From assembly GCA_016283295.1 (NCBI GenBank), contig JAEEMQ010000006.1, forward strand, positions 1-54,789: DNA of 54,789 bases, in the 5' to 3' direction. The notes under the pieces are model-generated. The model did not search any database. It was not told the origin of the DNA and saw only the letters and a list, made by a program, of their open reading frames with translations. Every line of letters begins with the position of its first letter. The stretch's first letter is position 1. The DNA comes from Alphaproteobacteria bacterium (GTDB taxonomy: Bacteria > Pseudomonadota > Alphaproteobacteria > RF32 > CAG-239). Position numbers and translations under genes: made by a program. Below are positions 1 to 9,385 of the stretch, piece after piece.

Positions 1-58
1 AGCCGCGTTAAGCCAAACAAAAAAGCGTTCCTCAATCAAGAGAAACGCTTGTTCGTTA

Positions 59-922
59 TCACATGCGATAGCGGCGAATTACGCCGAAGCCCCAACTTTC
101 CTTCTTCCAGAGGTTGTAAGAGTACTTTGAATACTCCTGGATGTCGTTAGGATTGGGCGCCATTATCAGGCGTGCAAAGAGCAAAACATCCGTGTGGCTT
201 GAGGCGCCTCCCATCAATCCGGTCTTCAGCCAGAGTTGTCCTCCGTATTTCAAACCCCATTCGGTATAAGGCTTGACGCCGGTCGGTTCTTTATCCTCCA
301 CAATATCATTGAATGTGAAGAAATTACCGGGCGATTTACCGTAACCGAGCAGAAAATCAAGGCCGATTCCCATCTTTCGGGTATGGCAGGTTTCTAATCC
401 GATTTTTCCGAGAAAGTCACAGGTAGTACCGTATCTGTCACTTATCGTAAAAGACGTTACGAAACCGAGGCTGTACGCAAATCCGAATTTATTGAGGCGA
501 AGTTGGCCGTTTTCCTCATGTCCTGGTACAAAAATAAGACTATATCCGAAATTCAAGCCGAGTCCGGTATCATCAATATCTTCGGGAATCTTACCGACTT
601 GCATATCGGACTGACTAATCTTATTTTTGGTAACACTCGGACATAATTCAATGGCCTGCTCAACCAGATGTTTGCCGAACAAACCCTTGCCGAGGGGATA
701 CAGCTGCTCCTCTAAAGGCTTGTTGTCCATGGCCGGAGTAAATTCCTGAACCATACTCAGCATATTCGGTTGAATATACTGCGAGGCATCACCACGGGGC
801 ACGGCATCGACAACGTCAGAATCAGTCACCTCGACGAAATCGTCGACCTCATCCATAATATCCTGCGCATTCACCGAAAGGCAGAACATCGCACTCAGTG
901 CGATAAATAATAACTTTTTCAT
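59..922 (-). CDS. secreted/outer-membrane hypothetical protein
   Basis: ORF; the internal Met at 922 gives a signal peptide (MKKLLFIALSAMFCLSVNAQ); the C-terminal half looks beta-rich. Confidence 0.7.
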   Translation of the reverse strand: MKKLLFIALSAMFCLSVNAQDIMDEVDDFVEVTDSDVVDAVPRGDASQYIQPNMLSMVQEFTPAMDNKPLEEQLYPLGKGLFGKHLVEQAIELCPSVTKNKISQSDMQVGKIPEDIDDTGLGLNFGYSLIFVPGHEENGQLRLNKFGFAYSLGFVTSFTISDRYGTTCDFLGKIGLETCHTRKMGIGLDFLLGYGKSPGNFFTFNDIVEDKEPTGVKPYTEWGLKYGGQLWLKTGLMGGASSHTDVLLFARLIMAPNPNDIQEYSKYSYNLWKKESWGFGVIRRYRM

Positions 923-1113
923 ATCTAGATAATATTGATTTTGTCTAAGTGTATAATAAATTTTTTGATTTGGCAAGCACTTTTTTATATCTTAATTAGG
1001 CAACAGTCAAAGCGCAGGGTGAAATATCGATTTTTTTTTAAAAAGGAAGGTTTATGTTGTCAAAAAAAGCCCCCCGATTGCTCAAGGGACTTTTTATAAC
1101 GTTTTATTGCAAA

Positions 1114-1395
1114 TTATTTTTTGTTGTTAACAACATTTTGCAAAGCTTTACCGGCTTTGAATTTAGCAACCTTGCGAGCCGGAACCTTTACGGTCTGACG
1201 AGTACGCGGGTTAATAGCGGTAGTAGCAGATCTCTTGGAGGTGGCAAATGTGCCGAAACCAACCAAACGAACGTTGTTACCGGACTTCAAAGCGGTAGAA
1301 ACCGTAGAAATGAAAGCGTCCAAAGCTTTGGCGCTGTCTGTTTTGGTTAAACCGGAAGTAGCAGAAATGCTGTTAATCAATTCACTTTTATTCAT
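1114..1395 (-). CDS. hup: HU-family DNA-binding protein (93 aa)
   Basis: MNKSELINSISATSGLTK...GFGTF...NPRTRQTVKVPARKVAKFKAGKAL is the canonical HU signature; start corrected from 1569 to 1395. Confidence 0.96.
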   Translation of the reverse strand: MNKSELINSISATSGLTKTDSAKALDAFISTVSTALKSGNNVRLVGFGTFATSKRSATTAINPRTRQTVKVPARKVAKFKAGKALQNVVNNKK

Positions 1396-1562
1396 TTTAT
1401 AATTCCTCTTAAAGTTATAATTGCAATATGAGAAATGTCTTCTCGCCTTGTATAGTAGTATTAATAAAACCGCGATGTCAAACAAAAATTTGCTTAAAAC
1501 CACGAAAATTACGCATTTTGCGCCGTTTTTTAACATAAATTGTGCGTCAGTGGTATTCGTGT

Positions 1563-1591
1563 TTGACATTTACCGCCGAATCTCTTATCTT
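1563..1591 (+). promoter_or_regulatory. sigma70-like promoter TTGACA-17-TATCTT
   Basis: Hexamers at 1563-1568 and 1586-1591, upstream of the ORF at 1617. Confidence 0.5.
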
Positions 1592-1616
1592 TTGAAGCAG
1601 AATCAGGGGAAAATGT

Positions 1617-2120
1617 ATGCGACTCGCGTTAATCATATTTTGGTGTGTGCTGATTGCAATCGGCTCGTGCAAAAAAACGGATAAAAAAGAGATTTATAAC
1701 GAGAATAACACTTCGGTTGCCGACGGTGTGGTTTATGATACGGACGAAAGACCGATTAACGGCCTTTATAAAACCTATTTTCCGAACGGAAACGTAAAAA
1801 TGGCGGTTTACAGTCGCGACGGTAAGCCGAACGGCATCGGTAAGTTTTATAACGAACGCGGCAAGCTGATATATGAAGGAACTTTTGAGAACGGAGTGCC
1901 GGTAGGGACATTGTATCAATATTATCAGAACGGTAATGTGCATAACGAAATGCATTATACGGCCGGCAAACTGGACGGAGTGCAGCATATTTACGATAAA
2001 GAAGGGGATTTAAAGGTAGAAATCGTGTTCAATAACGGCGAGCCGGTGTCGGGTTTTGCAATCGTTAACGGCGAACAAAACGATTTTACGGCCGAAGAAC
2101 TGGCAAAATTTAACCTTTAA
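1617..2120 (+). CDS. MORN-repeat lipoprotein (YwqK-like)
   Basis: Lipobox-like ...IAIGSCKK; repeats such as GLYKTYFPNGNVKMAVYSRDGKPNGIGKFYNERGKLIYEGTFENGVPVG. Confidence 0.8.
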   Translation: MRLALIIFWCVLIAIGSCKKTDKKEIYNENNTSVADGVVYDTDERPINGLYKTYFPNGNVKMAVYSRDGKPNGIGKFYNERGKLIYEGTFENGVPVGTLYQYYQNGNVHNEMHYTAGKLDGVQHIYDKEGDLKVEIVFNNGEPVSGFAIVNGEQNDFTAEELAKFNL

Positions 2121-2463
2121 AACCATAAATAAGCATTTAAAATCATAAACTTGTTAATAACTTGAATTTTATCTATTTAAAGATATTTTAAAACAAGCCG
2201 ATTTATCTTAATAATTGCGAATCGGGAAATTTTAATAAAATGCTGTATTTTCAATGTGTTATCAAAAATAGGGCGGATAATAAGAAAAATTAGTTTAAAA
2301 ATAAAAATCTAATGATTATGTCTAAAAAGGCGGTAAAATCCTTATTTTTCGTCTATTTGTTAAGAAAAAATGAAAAAATGCTTAACATTTTATTAATTTT
2401 CTGTTAATAATGAAATCAGAGTTGTGAATATACAAATTTTCAGGAAATTAACTGGAGGTATTT

Positions 2464-2868
2464 ATGAAAAATTTATTTTATTTATCAGTGTTGGTGTTGA
2501 CTGCCGGATTAGCAGCATGTGCCAGCGATGAAGTAAACAACGAAGGTCGTAACTATCGTTATGCCGGTGAAGAAAATTGCGGAACTAATGTTATGCAACA
2601 GATAGCTCCGAGACCGGCTCCGGCTCCGGCCCCTGTGGCTCAGGCTTGTCCGTGCCAGGCTCCGGCAGCTGATTGTGGTTGCCCGGCCAGAGAATACACC
2701 GTTAGAACACCGGTTAAAGTTGTATATCAAAACACAACATACCGTACAGTGTATGAACCGCGTACTTTCCAAACCACTTCCTTCGAAACCCGTCCGTATA
2801 ACAGAGCGGAAGTTTGCGAAGGCGGAAACTGCGGCACCCCGGCTTTGGTAAGCCGCCGCCCGATGTAA
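2464..2868 (+). CDS. lipoprotein with Pro/Ala- and Cys-rich segment
   Basis: Signal peptide with lipobox (LAACAS), APAPAPVAQACPCQAPAADCGCPA; good SD (ggagg). Confidence 0.65.
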   Translation: MKNLFYLSVLVLTAGLAACASDEVNNEGRNYRYAGEENCGTNVMQQIAPRPAPAPAPVAQACPCQAPAADCGCPAREYTVRTPVKVVYQNTTYRTVYEPRTFQTTSFETRPYNRAEVCEGGNCGTPALVSRRPM

Positions 2869-2903
2869 TTTACTTACATATCTGGTAAAATTTTCTGAAA
2901 AGA

Positions 2904-2938
2904 GAAGAGGAGGTTCCGAAAGCCTCCTCTTTTTCTGT
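2904..2938 (+). terminator. intrinsic terminator
   Basis: GAGGAGG ttccgaaag CCTCCTC followed by TTTTT. Confidence 0.8.
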
Positions 2939-2993
2939 GCAATATTAATAATATAACACCCTGATGGAATAATCTGTCGGGGCGTTTTTTGTT

Positions 2994-3626
2994 TTAGAAT
3001 TTTTGCAAAATATCCTTAAGACGATTTTCGTTTGTTACCTGTATGGCCTGACTGCCGAATGACTTAACTTTCTCCAATATGTTCGGATTGTCGTCAATCC
3101 ACACAAAATTATGCGCCGGAATACCGAAATACTGTTCGAGTTTAGCCACAAAAACCGGTGATTCTTTGGTATAAAAATCACCGTTTTTCTCGGCAAAACG
3201 CATATCAAACACCGCAAACGGCAAATCTTTTGCCTCAATATTAAATTTTGCTTTTAAGACATGATTTAAATGCGCCAGATGATTATTGGTGCAAATGCAA
3301 ACCCGATACTTTCGGCTGAGTCTGGCCAATTTTTGCAAAATGCCGTCGCTGTCGGCTTTTATGTGCGAATAGTCAATATGCGCCACCATTTTTAAGATAA
3401 AATCTTCGGTCGGCATATTAACTTTTTGTGCCACAAAATCGGCATAATTGTAAAATCCTCTGATGGGCTTGTCGCGGGTGCAATTTTCAATATAATTAAA
3501 CTTTTCGTCTTTTAAGCCGAAGTCATCACACACATCATTAAACGCATACACCATGGCGTTAATGTCAAGCTCGGACGGATGATACAAAACGCCGTCGCAA
3601 TCCACAATCAGCAATTTATCGTCCAT
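2994..3626 (-). CDS. HAD-superfamily hydrolase (pyrimidine 5'-nucleotidase-like)
   Basis: LLIVDCDGVLYHP (motif I), CICTNNH (motif II), VWIDDNPNI (motif IV). Confidence 0.8.
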   Translation of the reverse strand: MDDKLLIVDCDGVLYHPSELDINAMVYAFNDVCDDFGLKDEKFNYIENCTRDKPIRGFYNYADFVAQKVNMPTEDFILKMVAHIDYSHIKADSDGILQKLARLSRKYRVCICTNNHLAHLNHVLKAKFNIEAKDLPFAVFDMRFAEKNGDFYTKESPVFVAKLEQYFGIPAHNFVWIDDNPNILEKVKSFGSQAIQVTNENRLKDILQKF

Positions 3627-4233
3627 TGTTTGTTCTCGAATTGGGTTTTAGCGTATCGGAGCTGTCGATAAAGGCGCAGATTTCATCCATCGGCAACGGA
3701 AAATGCGTGGCATCAATTTTTAAGGTTCTGCCCATTTCAAATTCCGGCGTATGCGTGCGGTGCATTGCGCTTTGGTAATCTTCAAAAATCTGATATGCCG
3801 GTTTATCGCCGTCTTTAGGCGGATAACTCCGGAAGTAATGTCCCGGATGCCGCTTACCGGATAAGTCGCGTTCATGAAAACGGCGATAGGCTTCTTCCAG
3901 CGGCAAATCAAGCCGCAAATTAAGGATGTTTTTGTTTTTGAGCGCAGCAGTCAGCATTTCTTTGTGGCGGTCGCAGAAAGGATATTCCAACAACGGCACA
4001 AGACCTTGCTCCGTATAATCCAAGGCTTCGTCCAAGGCGATTTTGAACGCGGCGGCTTTTAATTTACGCCGTTCGTCCGGCGAGGCAAAGCCCAGCGTAT
4101 CGTATAAACTTTCCTGAATTAAATCGACCGACACGGCAACCGCATTGGCATATTTTTTCTGCAACTCTTTAACAAGCGTGGTTTTTCCTGCCCCCGGCAT
4201 ACCGGTAATGAGGATAACTTTCTGTTGTTGCAT
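3616..4233 (-). CDS. P-loop AAA-type kinase-like ATPase
   Basis: Walker A GMPGAGKTTL; overlaps the HAD gene by 11 nt. Confidence 0.75.
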   Translation of the reverse strand: MQQQKVILITGMPGAGKTTLVKELQKKYANAVAVSVDLIQESLYDTLGFASPDERRKLKAAAFKIALDEALDYTEQGLVPLLEYPFCDRHKEMLTAALKNKNILNLRLDLPLEEAYRRFHERDLSGKRHPGHYFRSYPPKDGDKPAYQIFEDYQSAMHRTHTPEFEMGRTLKIDATHFPLPMDEICAFIDSSDTLKPNSRTNNGR

Positions 4234-4350
4234 TTTACACCTCGATTGTTCACTTCTTTATCATTTATACTGCACATACAACACCGCTAACACGGTTGTT
4301 TATATCTTCGTTATTTATCAGACTTACCGAAATTTTTATTTCCGATAAAA

Positions 4351-5886
4351 CTATTGGACTTGTGGCTTATTTAAATCCGGTTTGCGTGCTACCACAACAT
4401 AGCCGTAGACCGGTACTTCTGCTTCGTTACGCAAAATATGCTTTTCGGCGGATATAAGCTTGAAACCGACGCTTTTCAGCACTTTTTCCACATAAGAGTA
4501 GGAGTGTACAAAACGGCCGCTCGGCGCCATAAAGAAATCTTCGCCGTTCAGCTCGTTTTCCGAAAAAGTAAAGACAAACAGCCCGTCCGGGGTCAGCGAA
4601 CGCCAAATCCGCACAAATACCTTAGTTAAGTCGCCGAAATAAGTCAGCACGTCGGCCGCCGTCATAATATGGAAGAAATAGTCGCTGTTTTCCATATAAT
4701 GGCAGATATCGTCGCAGATAAGCTGGGCATAAATGCCTTTTTGTTCGGCAATTTCCAACATTTTATCGGATAAATCGACTCCGATTAAGCCGCGGCTCGA
4801 GGCAAACGGCTTTACTTTTTGCCCGCATAAACCGGTGCCGCAGCCTAAATCCAAAATATGATAGCGCTTAAATATCGATTTTTTCAAATTATTGGATAAG
4901 GCTTCAGCCACCAAATCCGGCGCCTGATATTCCAAATCGGCGAGGGTGGTCTCAAATTCCGGCGCAAACGAGTTAAACGTCTCTTTAATAAAGTCAGCGT
5001 CGGAACTCTGCATTGCCTTACCGTTGGTAAGAGCCAGTCCCAAATGCTGAGTAATCTTGTTATTAGGGAAAAACTTCAGCCACTTTAAGGCATATTTTTG
5101 CGCCAATTCCTGACTTTTTTCGGAATAGCATTCGTACAACAGATAACCGAAATTCAAGTGTGCCGCGTTGGACGGCTCAGCCATATTTTTAATATAGCGC
5201 CAGGCAAACAGCATACAATTTTCCCAATCGTTATTGGAACGATAGGCATCGCTGAGCGAATTAAGCATTTCCAGATTATTGTTATCCAATTCATAAGCGC
5301 GCAGATACATATCGATGGCTTTTTCGTATTTTCCCATGGCATTGAGGGCATTACCGGCCAAAATATGCGCCGTTACGCTGGAAGGGTGCTTTTCCATTGA
5401 TCTCTTGGCGAAATCGAGCGCCAAAACATATTTACCGAGGTAATAATAGGTGTTGGCCAAATTAATCATCGCAATATAGCTGTTATGATTGAAATCATAC
5501 ATCTTTTGATAATATTCCAGCGCCTCTTCATACTTGCCGTTACAAAAAGCGATATTAGCCAAGTTTTGCCAGGCAGCGATATTTTTTTCGTTAAGGCTGA
5601 GAGCTTTGCGGGCATATTCTTCCGCGCTTTCATAATCCTGCAGCTCGTAGCTGATGGTGGAAAGGTTGATAATGGCGGCTTCGGAATTGCGATTTATTTT
5701 ATGGGCTTCGAGATAATAGCTGACGGCAGTTTCCTTATCCCCCAACGCATCATAACAGTTGCCGCAGGAAATCGCATATTTTTCGTTTTTCGGATTACCT
5801 TGCAGCAATAACTGATATATTTCAAGGGCCTTGGCGTATTCTCTTTCGCCAAACAATGTAGACGCCTGTTGCTCTAAATTTTCCAC
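4351..5886 (-). CDS. TPR repeat protein fused to a SAM-dependent methyltransferase domain
   Basis: Multiple TPRs in the N-terminal half; C-terminal HILDLGCGTGLCG class I methyltransferase motif. Confidence 0.85.
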   Translation of the reverse strand: MENLEQQASTLFGEREYAKALEIYQLLLQGNPKNEKYAISCGNCYDALGDKETAVSYYLEAHKINRNSEAAIINLSTISYELQDYESAEEYARKALSLNEKNIAAWQNLANIAFCNGKYEEALEYYQKMYDFNHNSYIAMINLANTYYYLGKYVLALDFAKRSMEKHPSSVTAHILAGNALNAMGKYEKAIDMYLRAYELDNNNLEMLNSLSDAYRSNNDWENCMLFAWRYIKNMAEPSNAAHLNFGYLLYECYSEKSQELAQKYALKWLKFFPNNKITQHLGLALTNGKAMQSSDADFIKETFNSFAPEFETTLADLEYQAPDLVAEALSNNLKKSIFKRYHILDLGCGTGLCGQKVKPFASSRGLIGVDLSDKMLEIAEQKGIYAQLICDDICHYMENSDYFFHIMTAADVLTYFGDLTKVFVRIWRSLTPDGLFVFTFSENELNGEDFFMAPSGRFVHSYSYVEKVLKSVGFKLISAEKHILRNEAEVPVYGYVVVARKPDLNKPQVQ

Positions 5887-6032
5887 GATAACCTCGATTT
5901 TTATAAACTAAAGCGGATTATACCATATATTTATGTTAAATAAAAGTAAAAAATAAACACATTTTTATAAAAATAATGCAAAAAAAGTGTTGACGAATAA
6001 AAATAAATAGGTTATTAAGTTTGATTGTCGAC

Positions 6033-6117
6033 GGGGTTGTGGCGGAATTGGTAGACGCGTCAGACTCAAAATCTGGTTCCTTCGGGAGTGAGAGTTCGAT
6101 TCTCTCCGGCCCTACCA
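6033..6117 (+). tRNA. tRNA-Leu (anticodon CAA, 6067-6069)
   Basis: GGGGTTG acceptor, GGCGGAATTGGTAGACGC D-arm, CTCAAAA anticodon loop, variable arm, AGAGTTCGATTCTCT T-arm, encoded CCA. Confidence 0.95.
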
Positions 6118-6126
6118 TCGAACAGA

Positions 6127-6160
6127 GAGCTTGCAAAGCATATTGCAAGCTCTTTTTTTG
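6127..6160 (+). terminator. terminator after tRNA-Leu
   Basis: GAGCTTGCAA agcata TTGCAAGCTC TTTTTTT. Confidence 0.92.
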
Positions 6161-6242
6161 TGTCCTAAAGATTATATTCTTGACAATTCAGGGCAAAAGT
6201 TTAACATAACGGTTTATAATAAAAATTATTAACTTAAAACTT

Positions 6243-7022
6243 ATGCCTATGATTTTGTTATTCGTTACTTGTTCCGGTGTTAATGAACATACGGACTTTT
6301 CGAGTTTAGCCAGATTAATGAGTACATACCAGTTCGGTGAAATATCCGTACGGGTATCGGAAAAAGAATCTCCGGCCGACGGGGCACGTTTACAATGGAT
6401 ACAAGACCTGGTTAACTATTGTAAGCGTGGCGAAATCTTTATCAATGCCGCGTTGCATATCAAACGTCAATGGGCGGAAGATATGTGTCGGGGAGAGGTA
6501 GTGCCTGAACTCAAGAAGTTGCTTGATTTGCGCGACATCTACAATATTCCGTTTTTTAAGCGCGTGCGTCTTGATTGCGAAAGCATTCGCCGAGGTACCG
6601 ACGAGAACATTGTCGGCAATCTGTCGACTCTACAGGCAAGAATTCGTCGCAGATTTGTCTTGGCTTACGATGAGCGCAACGGGCAACTGCTGCAACAACT
6701 GTATGACAAGGGAGTGGCTTTTGACTGCCTTTATCATGCCGAACACAGTACGGGCAGATTGCCGGAAAAATGGCATACTCCGGTGTTTGAAAATGTTCTG
6801 CATGGGTATGCCGGCGGTATAACTCCGATTAATGTTTATGATGCATTGGGGAGTATCTCGCTTGTTGTGGACAGGGCTAAGTATCAGGGTTGTATTTGTA
6901 TTGAAGCCGGCAAAGGTCTGAGAGGGTATGATGGCAATCTGTCGTTGGATAAGTGTCATCGCTATCTGCAAAAGGCTAAGTTGTGGTACGAATTCTACAA
7001 GTGGCAAGGCTTGAGTTACTAA
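6243..7022 (+). CDS. TIM-barrel protein resembling phosphoribosylanthranilate isomerase (TrpF-like), function uncertain
   Basis: Contains HGYAGGITPINVYDAL and CIEAGKGLRGYDGNLSLDKC, similar to phosphate-binding segments of TrpF-like barrels. Confidence 0.5.
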   Translation: MPMILLFVTCSGVNEHTDFSSLARLMSTYQFGEISVRVSEKESPADGARLQWIQDLVNYCKRGEIFINAALHIKRQWAEDMCRGEVVPELKKLLDLRDIYNIPFFKRVRLDCESIRRGTDENIVGNLSTLQARIRRRFVLAYDERNGQLLQQLYDKGVAFDCLYHAEHSTGRLPEKWHTPVFENVLHGYAGGITPINVYDALGSISLVVDRAKYQGCICIEAGKGLRGYDGNLSLDKCHRYLQKAKLWYEFYKWQGLSY

Positions 7023-7062
7023 AAAACAACCGTCGGTTTTATTGCCGACGGTTGTTTTTTTT
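7021..7062 (+). terminator. intrinsic terminator
   Basis: CAACCGTCGG ttttattg CCGACGGTTG followed by T8. Confidence 0.93.
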
Positions 7063-7163
7063 GTTATGCGGACATATTTAAAAAAGCCGAAAATATTACT
7101 TGTCAAACCGTAATTTCTTTGTTAAAAGAACTAAAGAATTTTTTATTTATGGGGAGAAAAATT

Positions 7164-7427
7164 ATGGCTGATGAAAAAATCGTAAACGTTGAAGTAGGGG
7201 GTATTGATGCTCCGAGATTGCGTTCTTTGATTGAACGTATTGAACGTTTGGAAGAAGAAAAGAAAGAATTGCAGAGTGATATCCGCGATATTTTTGCCGA
7301 AGCTAAAAGTGCCGGTTTTGATGTTAAAGCCTTGCGTACGGTTTTGAAATTACGCAAAATGAACGCCGATGACCGCAACCAGCAGGAAAATTGGGTGGCT
7401 GTTTTCCGTAAAGCTCTGGAATTTTAA
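7164..7427 (+). CDS. gapR: GapR family DNA-binding protein (DUF2312)
   Basis: RLRSLIERIERLEEEKKELQSDIRDIFAEAKSAGFDVKALRTVLKLRK is characteristic; start corrected to 7164 (ATGGCTGATG). Confidence 0.93.
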   Translation: MADEKIVNVEVGGIDAPRLRSLIERIERLEEEKKELQSDIRDIFAEAKSAGFDVKALRTVLKLRKMNADDRNQQENWVAVFRKALEF

Positions 7428-7443
7428 GATAGAAACTTTGATA

Positions 7444-7484
7444 AACAAAAAAGCCTCACCGTTTGTCGCGGCGGGGCTTTTTGT
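7444..7484. terminator. bidirectional terminator between convergent genes
   Basis: AAAAAGCCTCaCCG...CGGcGgGGCTTTTT. Confidence 0.8.
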
Positions 7485-7485
7485 T

Positions 7486-8025
7486 TTACTTTAACGCAGA
7501 CAGGACTTTATCCAGTTCATCACGCAACTCAGTATCATCCAGATAATAAAGGCGCTCTAATGCGCTTTCGCAGAACTCTCTGACCAGGCCGATACGCATG
7601 GTGTTCTGATAGAAACGCGCCGTAAACACGTTGTCGAGGCGGTCCAAAACCCACACGAACTGAGCTTCGGGAGTCTGATGCTGTTCGTATTCATCAAACA
7701 GCTCCTGCAGTTGCGGCACTCCTAAGCTCTTGACGATGGTCTTCATGGCCGATTGCTCCAGCTCGGATTTAGCCTTGTTATCCATCTCTCCGGGGACAAT
7801 ATCGCCGCAGAGAATCTCAGGCAAATCATGCACCAGCGCAAGCTCCAGACACTTCTGCTTATCCAAATGCTTAGGGGTAAACAGCATAACCAACATCGCT
7901 AAGCTGTAAGAATGGTCGGCGTCGCTTTCCGGATTCATTACCATACGCTTCATCCAACCGGTGCGCTTAACTCGCTTCATACGGCCGAGAATATCAGCCA
8001 AATTCAACACTTGTTCTTTTTTCAT
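7486..8025 (-). CDS. HD-domain hydrolase (YfbR/HDDC2-like)
   Basis: DADHSYSLAML, LALVHDLPEILCGDIVPG; start corrected to 8025. Confidence 0.85.
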   Translation of the reverse strand: MKKEQVLNLADILGRMKRVKRTGWMKRMVMNPESDADHSYSLAMLVMLFTPKHLDKQKCLELALVHDLPEILCGDIVPGEMDNKAKSELEQSAMKTIVKSLGVPQLQELFDEYEQHQTPEAQFVWVLDRLDNVFTARFYQNTMRIGLVREFCESALERLYYLDDTELRDELDKVLSALK

Positions 8026-8153
8026 AATCATATAATTTTTGAATAATTGATTGTTGTATGTCTGATATAGCGCCTGCAACCGATTTTGTCAACCATAAAT
8101 TTAACCCGCCTTGCAATCGGCAAAGCGGGCAAAAGTGTTTTTGCTTACAAATA

Positions 8154-8477
8154 TTATTGAGCCATACTCTTCAGGTTGTTGATAATATTTTCGGCGGCAG
8201 TTTTGTTTTCTTCGGAAATTCCGACCGATTGCAAAGCCAGCTTTTTGGCGCAAGTGGCAACGAGCTCATCGGCCGTATCGCTGATACCTTGTGTAAACAA
8301 AGTACCGGCCTGAAGCTTACTCTGTGCTTCGGTCAGCATACAAGCCTGCATTTTTTGGCGTACCGAAGAATTGGCATCGGTAGCGGTCAACGACGATAAA
8401 AATCCGCCGTCGCCGGCATTGGAATTGGCACAAGCCGCCAACACTAAAGCAAAGCCCAATACTAATGATTTTTTCAT
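8154..8477 (-). CDS. small lipoprotein, hypothetical
   Basis: MKKSLVLGFALVLAACANS lipobox. Confidence 0.6.
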   Translation of the reverse strand: MKKSLVLGFALVLAACANSNAGDGGFLSSLTATDANSSVRQKMQACMLTEAQSKLQAGTLFTQGISDTADELVATCAKKLALQSVGISEENKTAAENIINNLKSMAQ

Positions 8478-8581
8478 ATTTTTCCCCTTAATTAAAGTAA
8501 TATTACGTTCACAGTTTAAGCCGTTTTGTGTTGATTGAAAAGCAAATAATGCAAATTATCCGCTTTTTTGCCACAAATATC

Positions 8582-8610
8582 TTGACAATTTTGTCAAATA
8601 TAGTTATCAT
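8582..8610 (+). promoter_or_regulatory. sigma70-like promoter TTGACA-17-TATCAT, with palindrome TTGACAATTTTGTCAA over the -35
   Basis: -35 at 8582-8587, -10 at 8605-8610. Confidence 0.6.
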
Positions 8611-8726
8611 AAACTCAACCAAACATTATTATGCCCTAGAGATTATAATATCTTTATGATGTCAACAGCGGTTGAGTTTTGCATAGATTTTGGGAAACTT
8701 AGTATTCATCAAAAAATCAAAAAAAA

Positions 8727-9308
8727 ATGAGAAAAATCGCAAATGCTGTGATGAACTTGAGCCTGGTATTGGTTCCGGTAGCTCTTTTAGTGTGGGGAAT
8801 ACTCTTGACTGATGATGCCTATTGGGGCTATGCTCTGGGTATGGGTATCGGCGCCTTTGTCTGCTTGACTTATGAGAGGTATATGCAGGCAAAGAAGAAC
8901 TGGAGAAAAATGGACGAGTCCAAGTTTTTCATCGCCGTGTTCGGTATTGCCACCTCGTTCTTCCTGTTGCTGTTGCAGGTCATATTCTGCAAGCTGACGG
9001 GAGAGGGCGTTCTGCCTCTTGAATGCAGTATCGGTTGGATGATGTTGCTCGGAACCGTTTACGGCTTTAAGCTGCTCGCCAAGGACCGACCTGACATCAA
9101 GGCCATCGGCTACAGTATCTCGCTCGGTTTGGCCTTTATGGTGATTGTCGTAATCGGCGTAGTGTTCGATTTGTTCGAGCACTTCTCCGGAATGGAAGTT
9201 CCCGAACTCGTCGGCGGTTTCTTCGGCTGGCTTGCTCCGATTATTGCAGCAGGCTGTATAGTCTGTCTGTTCGTCGGTCTGGCACAAGACAAGCTGGCTC
9301 ATCGCTAA
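8727..9308 (+). CDS. multi-pass membrane protein, hypothetical
   Basis: Several hydrophobic helices; flanked by a promoter and a terminator. Confidence 0.6.
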   Translation: MRKIANAVMNLSLVLVPVALLVWGILLTDDAYWGYALGMGIGAFVCLTYERYMQAKKNWRKMDESKFFIAVFGIATSFFLLLLQVIFCKLTGEGVLPLECSIGWMMLLGTVYGFKLLAKDRPDIKAIGYSISLGLAFMVIVVIGVVFDLFEHFSGMEVPELVGGFFGWLAPIIAAGCIVCLFVGLAQDKLAHR

Positions 9309-9313
9309 ATGAC

Positions 9314-9366
9314 AATGCGCAAAATATACCCCGTTTCTTTAATCGGAAACGGGGTTGCGCTTTTTA
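9314..9366. terminator. intrinsic terminator (nested stem)
   Basis: GCGCAA..CCCCGTTTC tttaatcg GAAACGGGG TTGCGC ttttt. Confidence 0.85.
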
Positions 9367-9385
9367 AAAGGTAATATTCTAAGCT

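Noticed and set aside
1054-1350. 98-aa plus-strand ORF over HU
   Set aside because: Antisense to the highly conserved HU gene.
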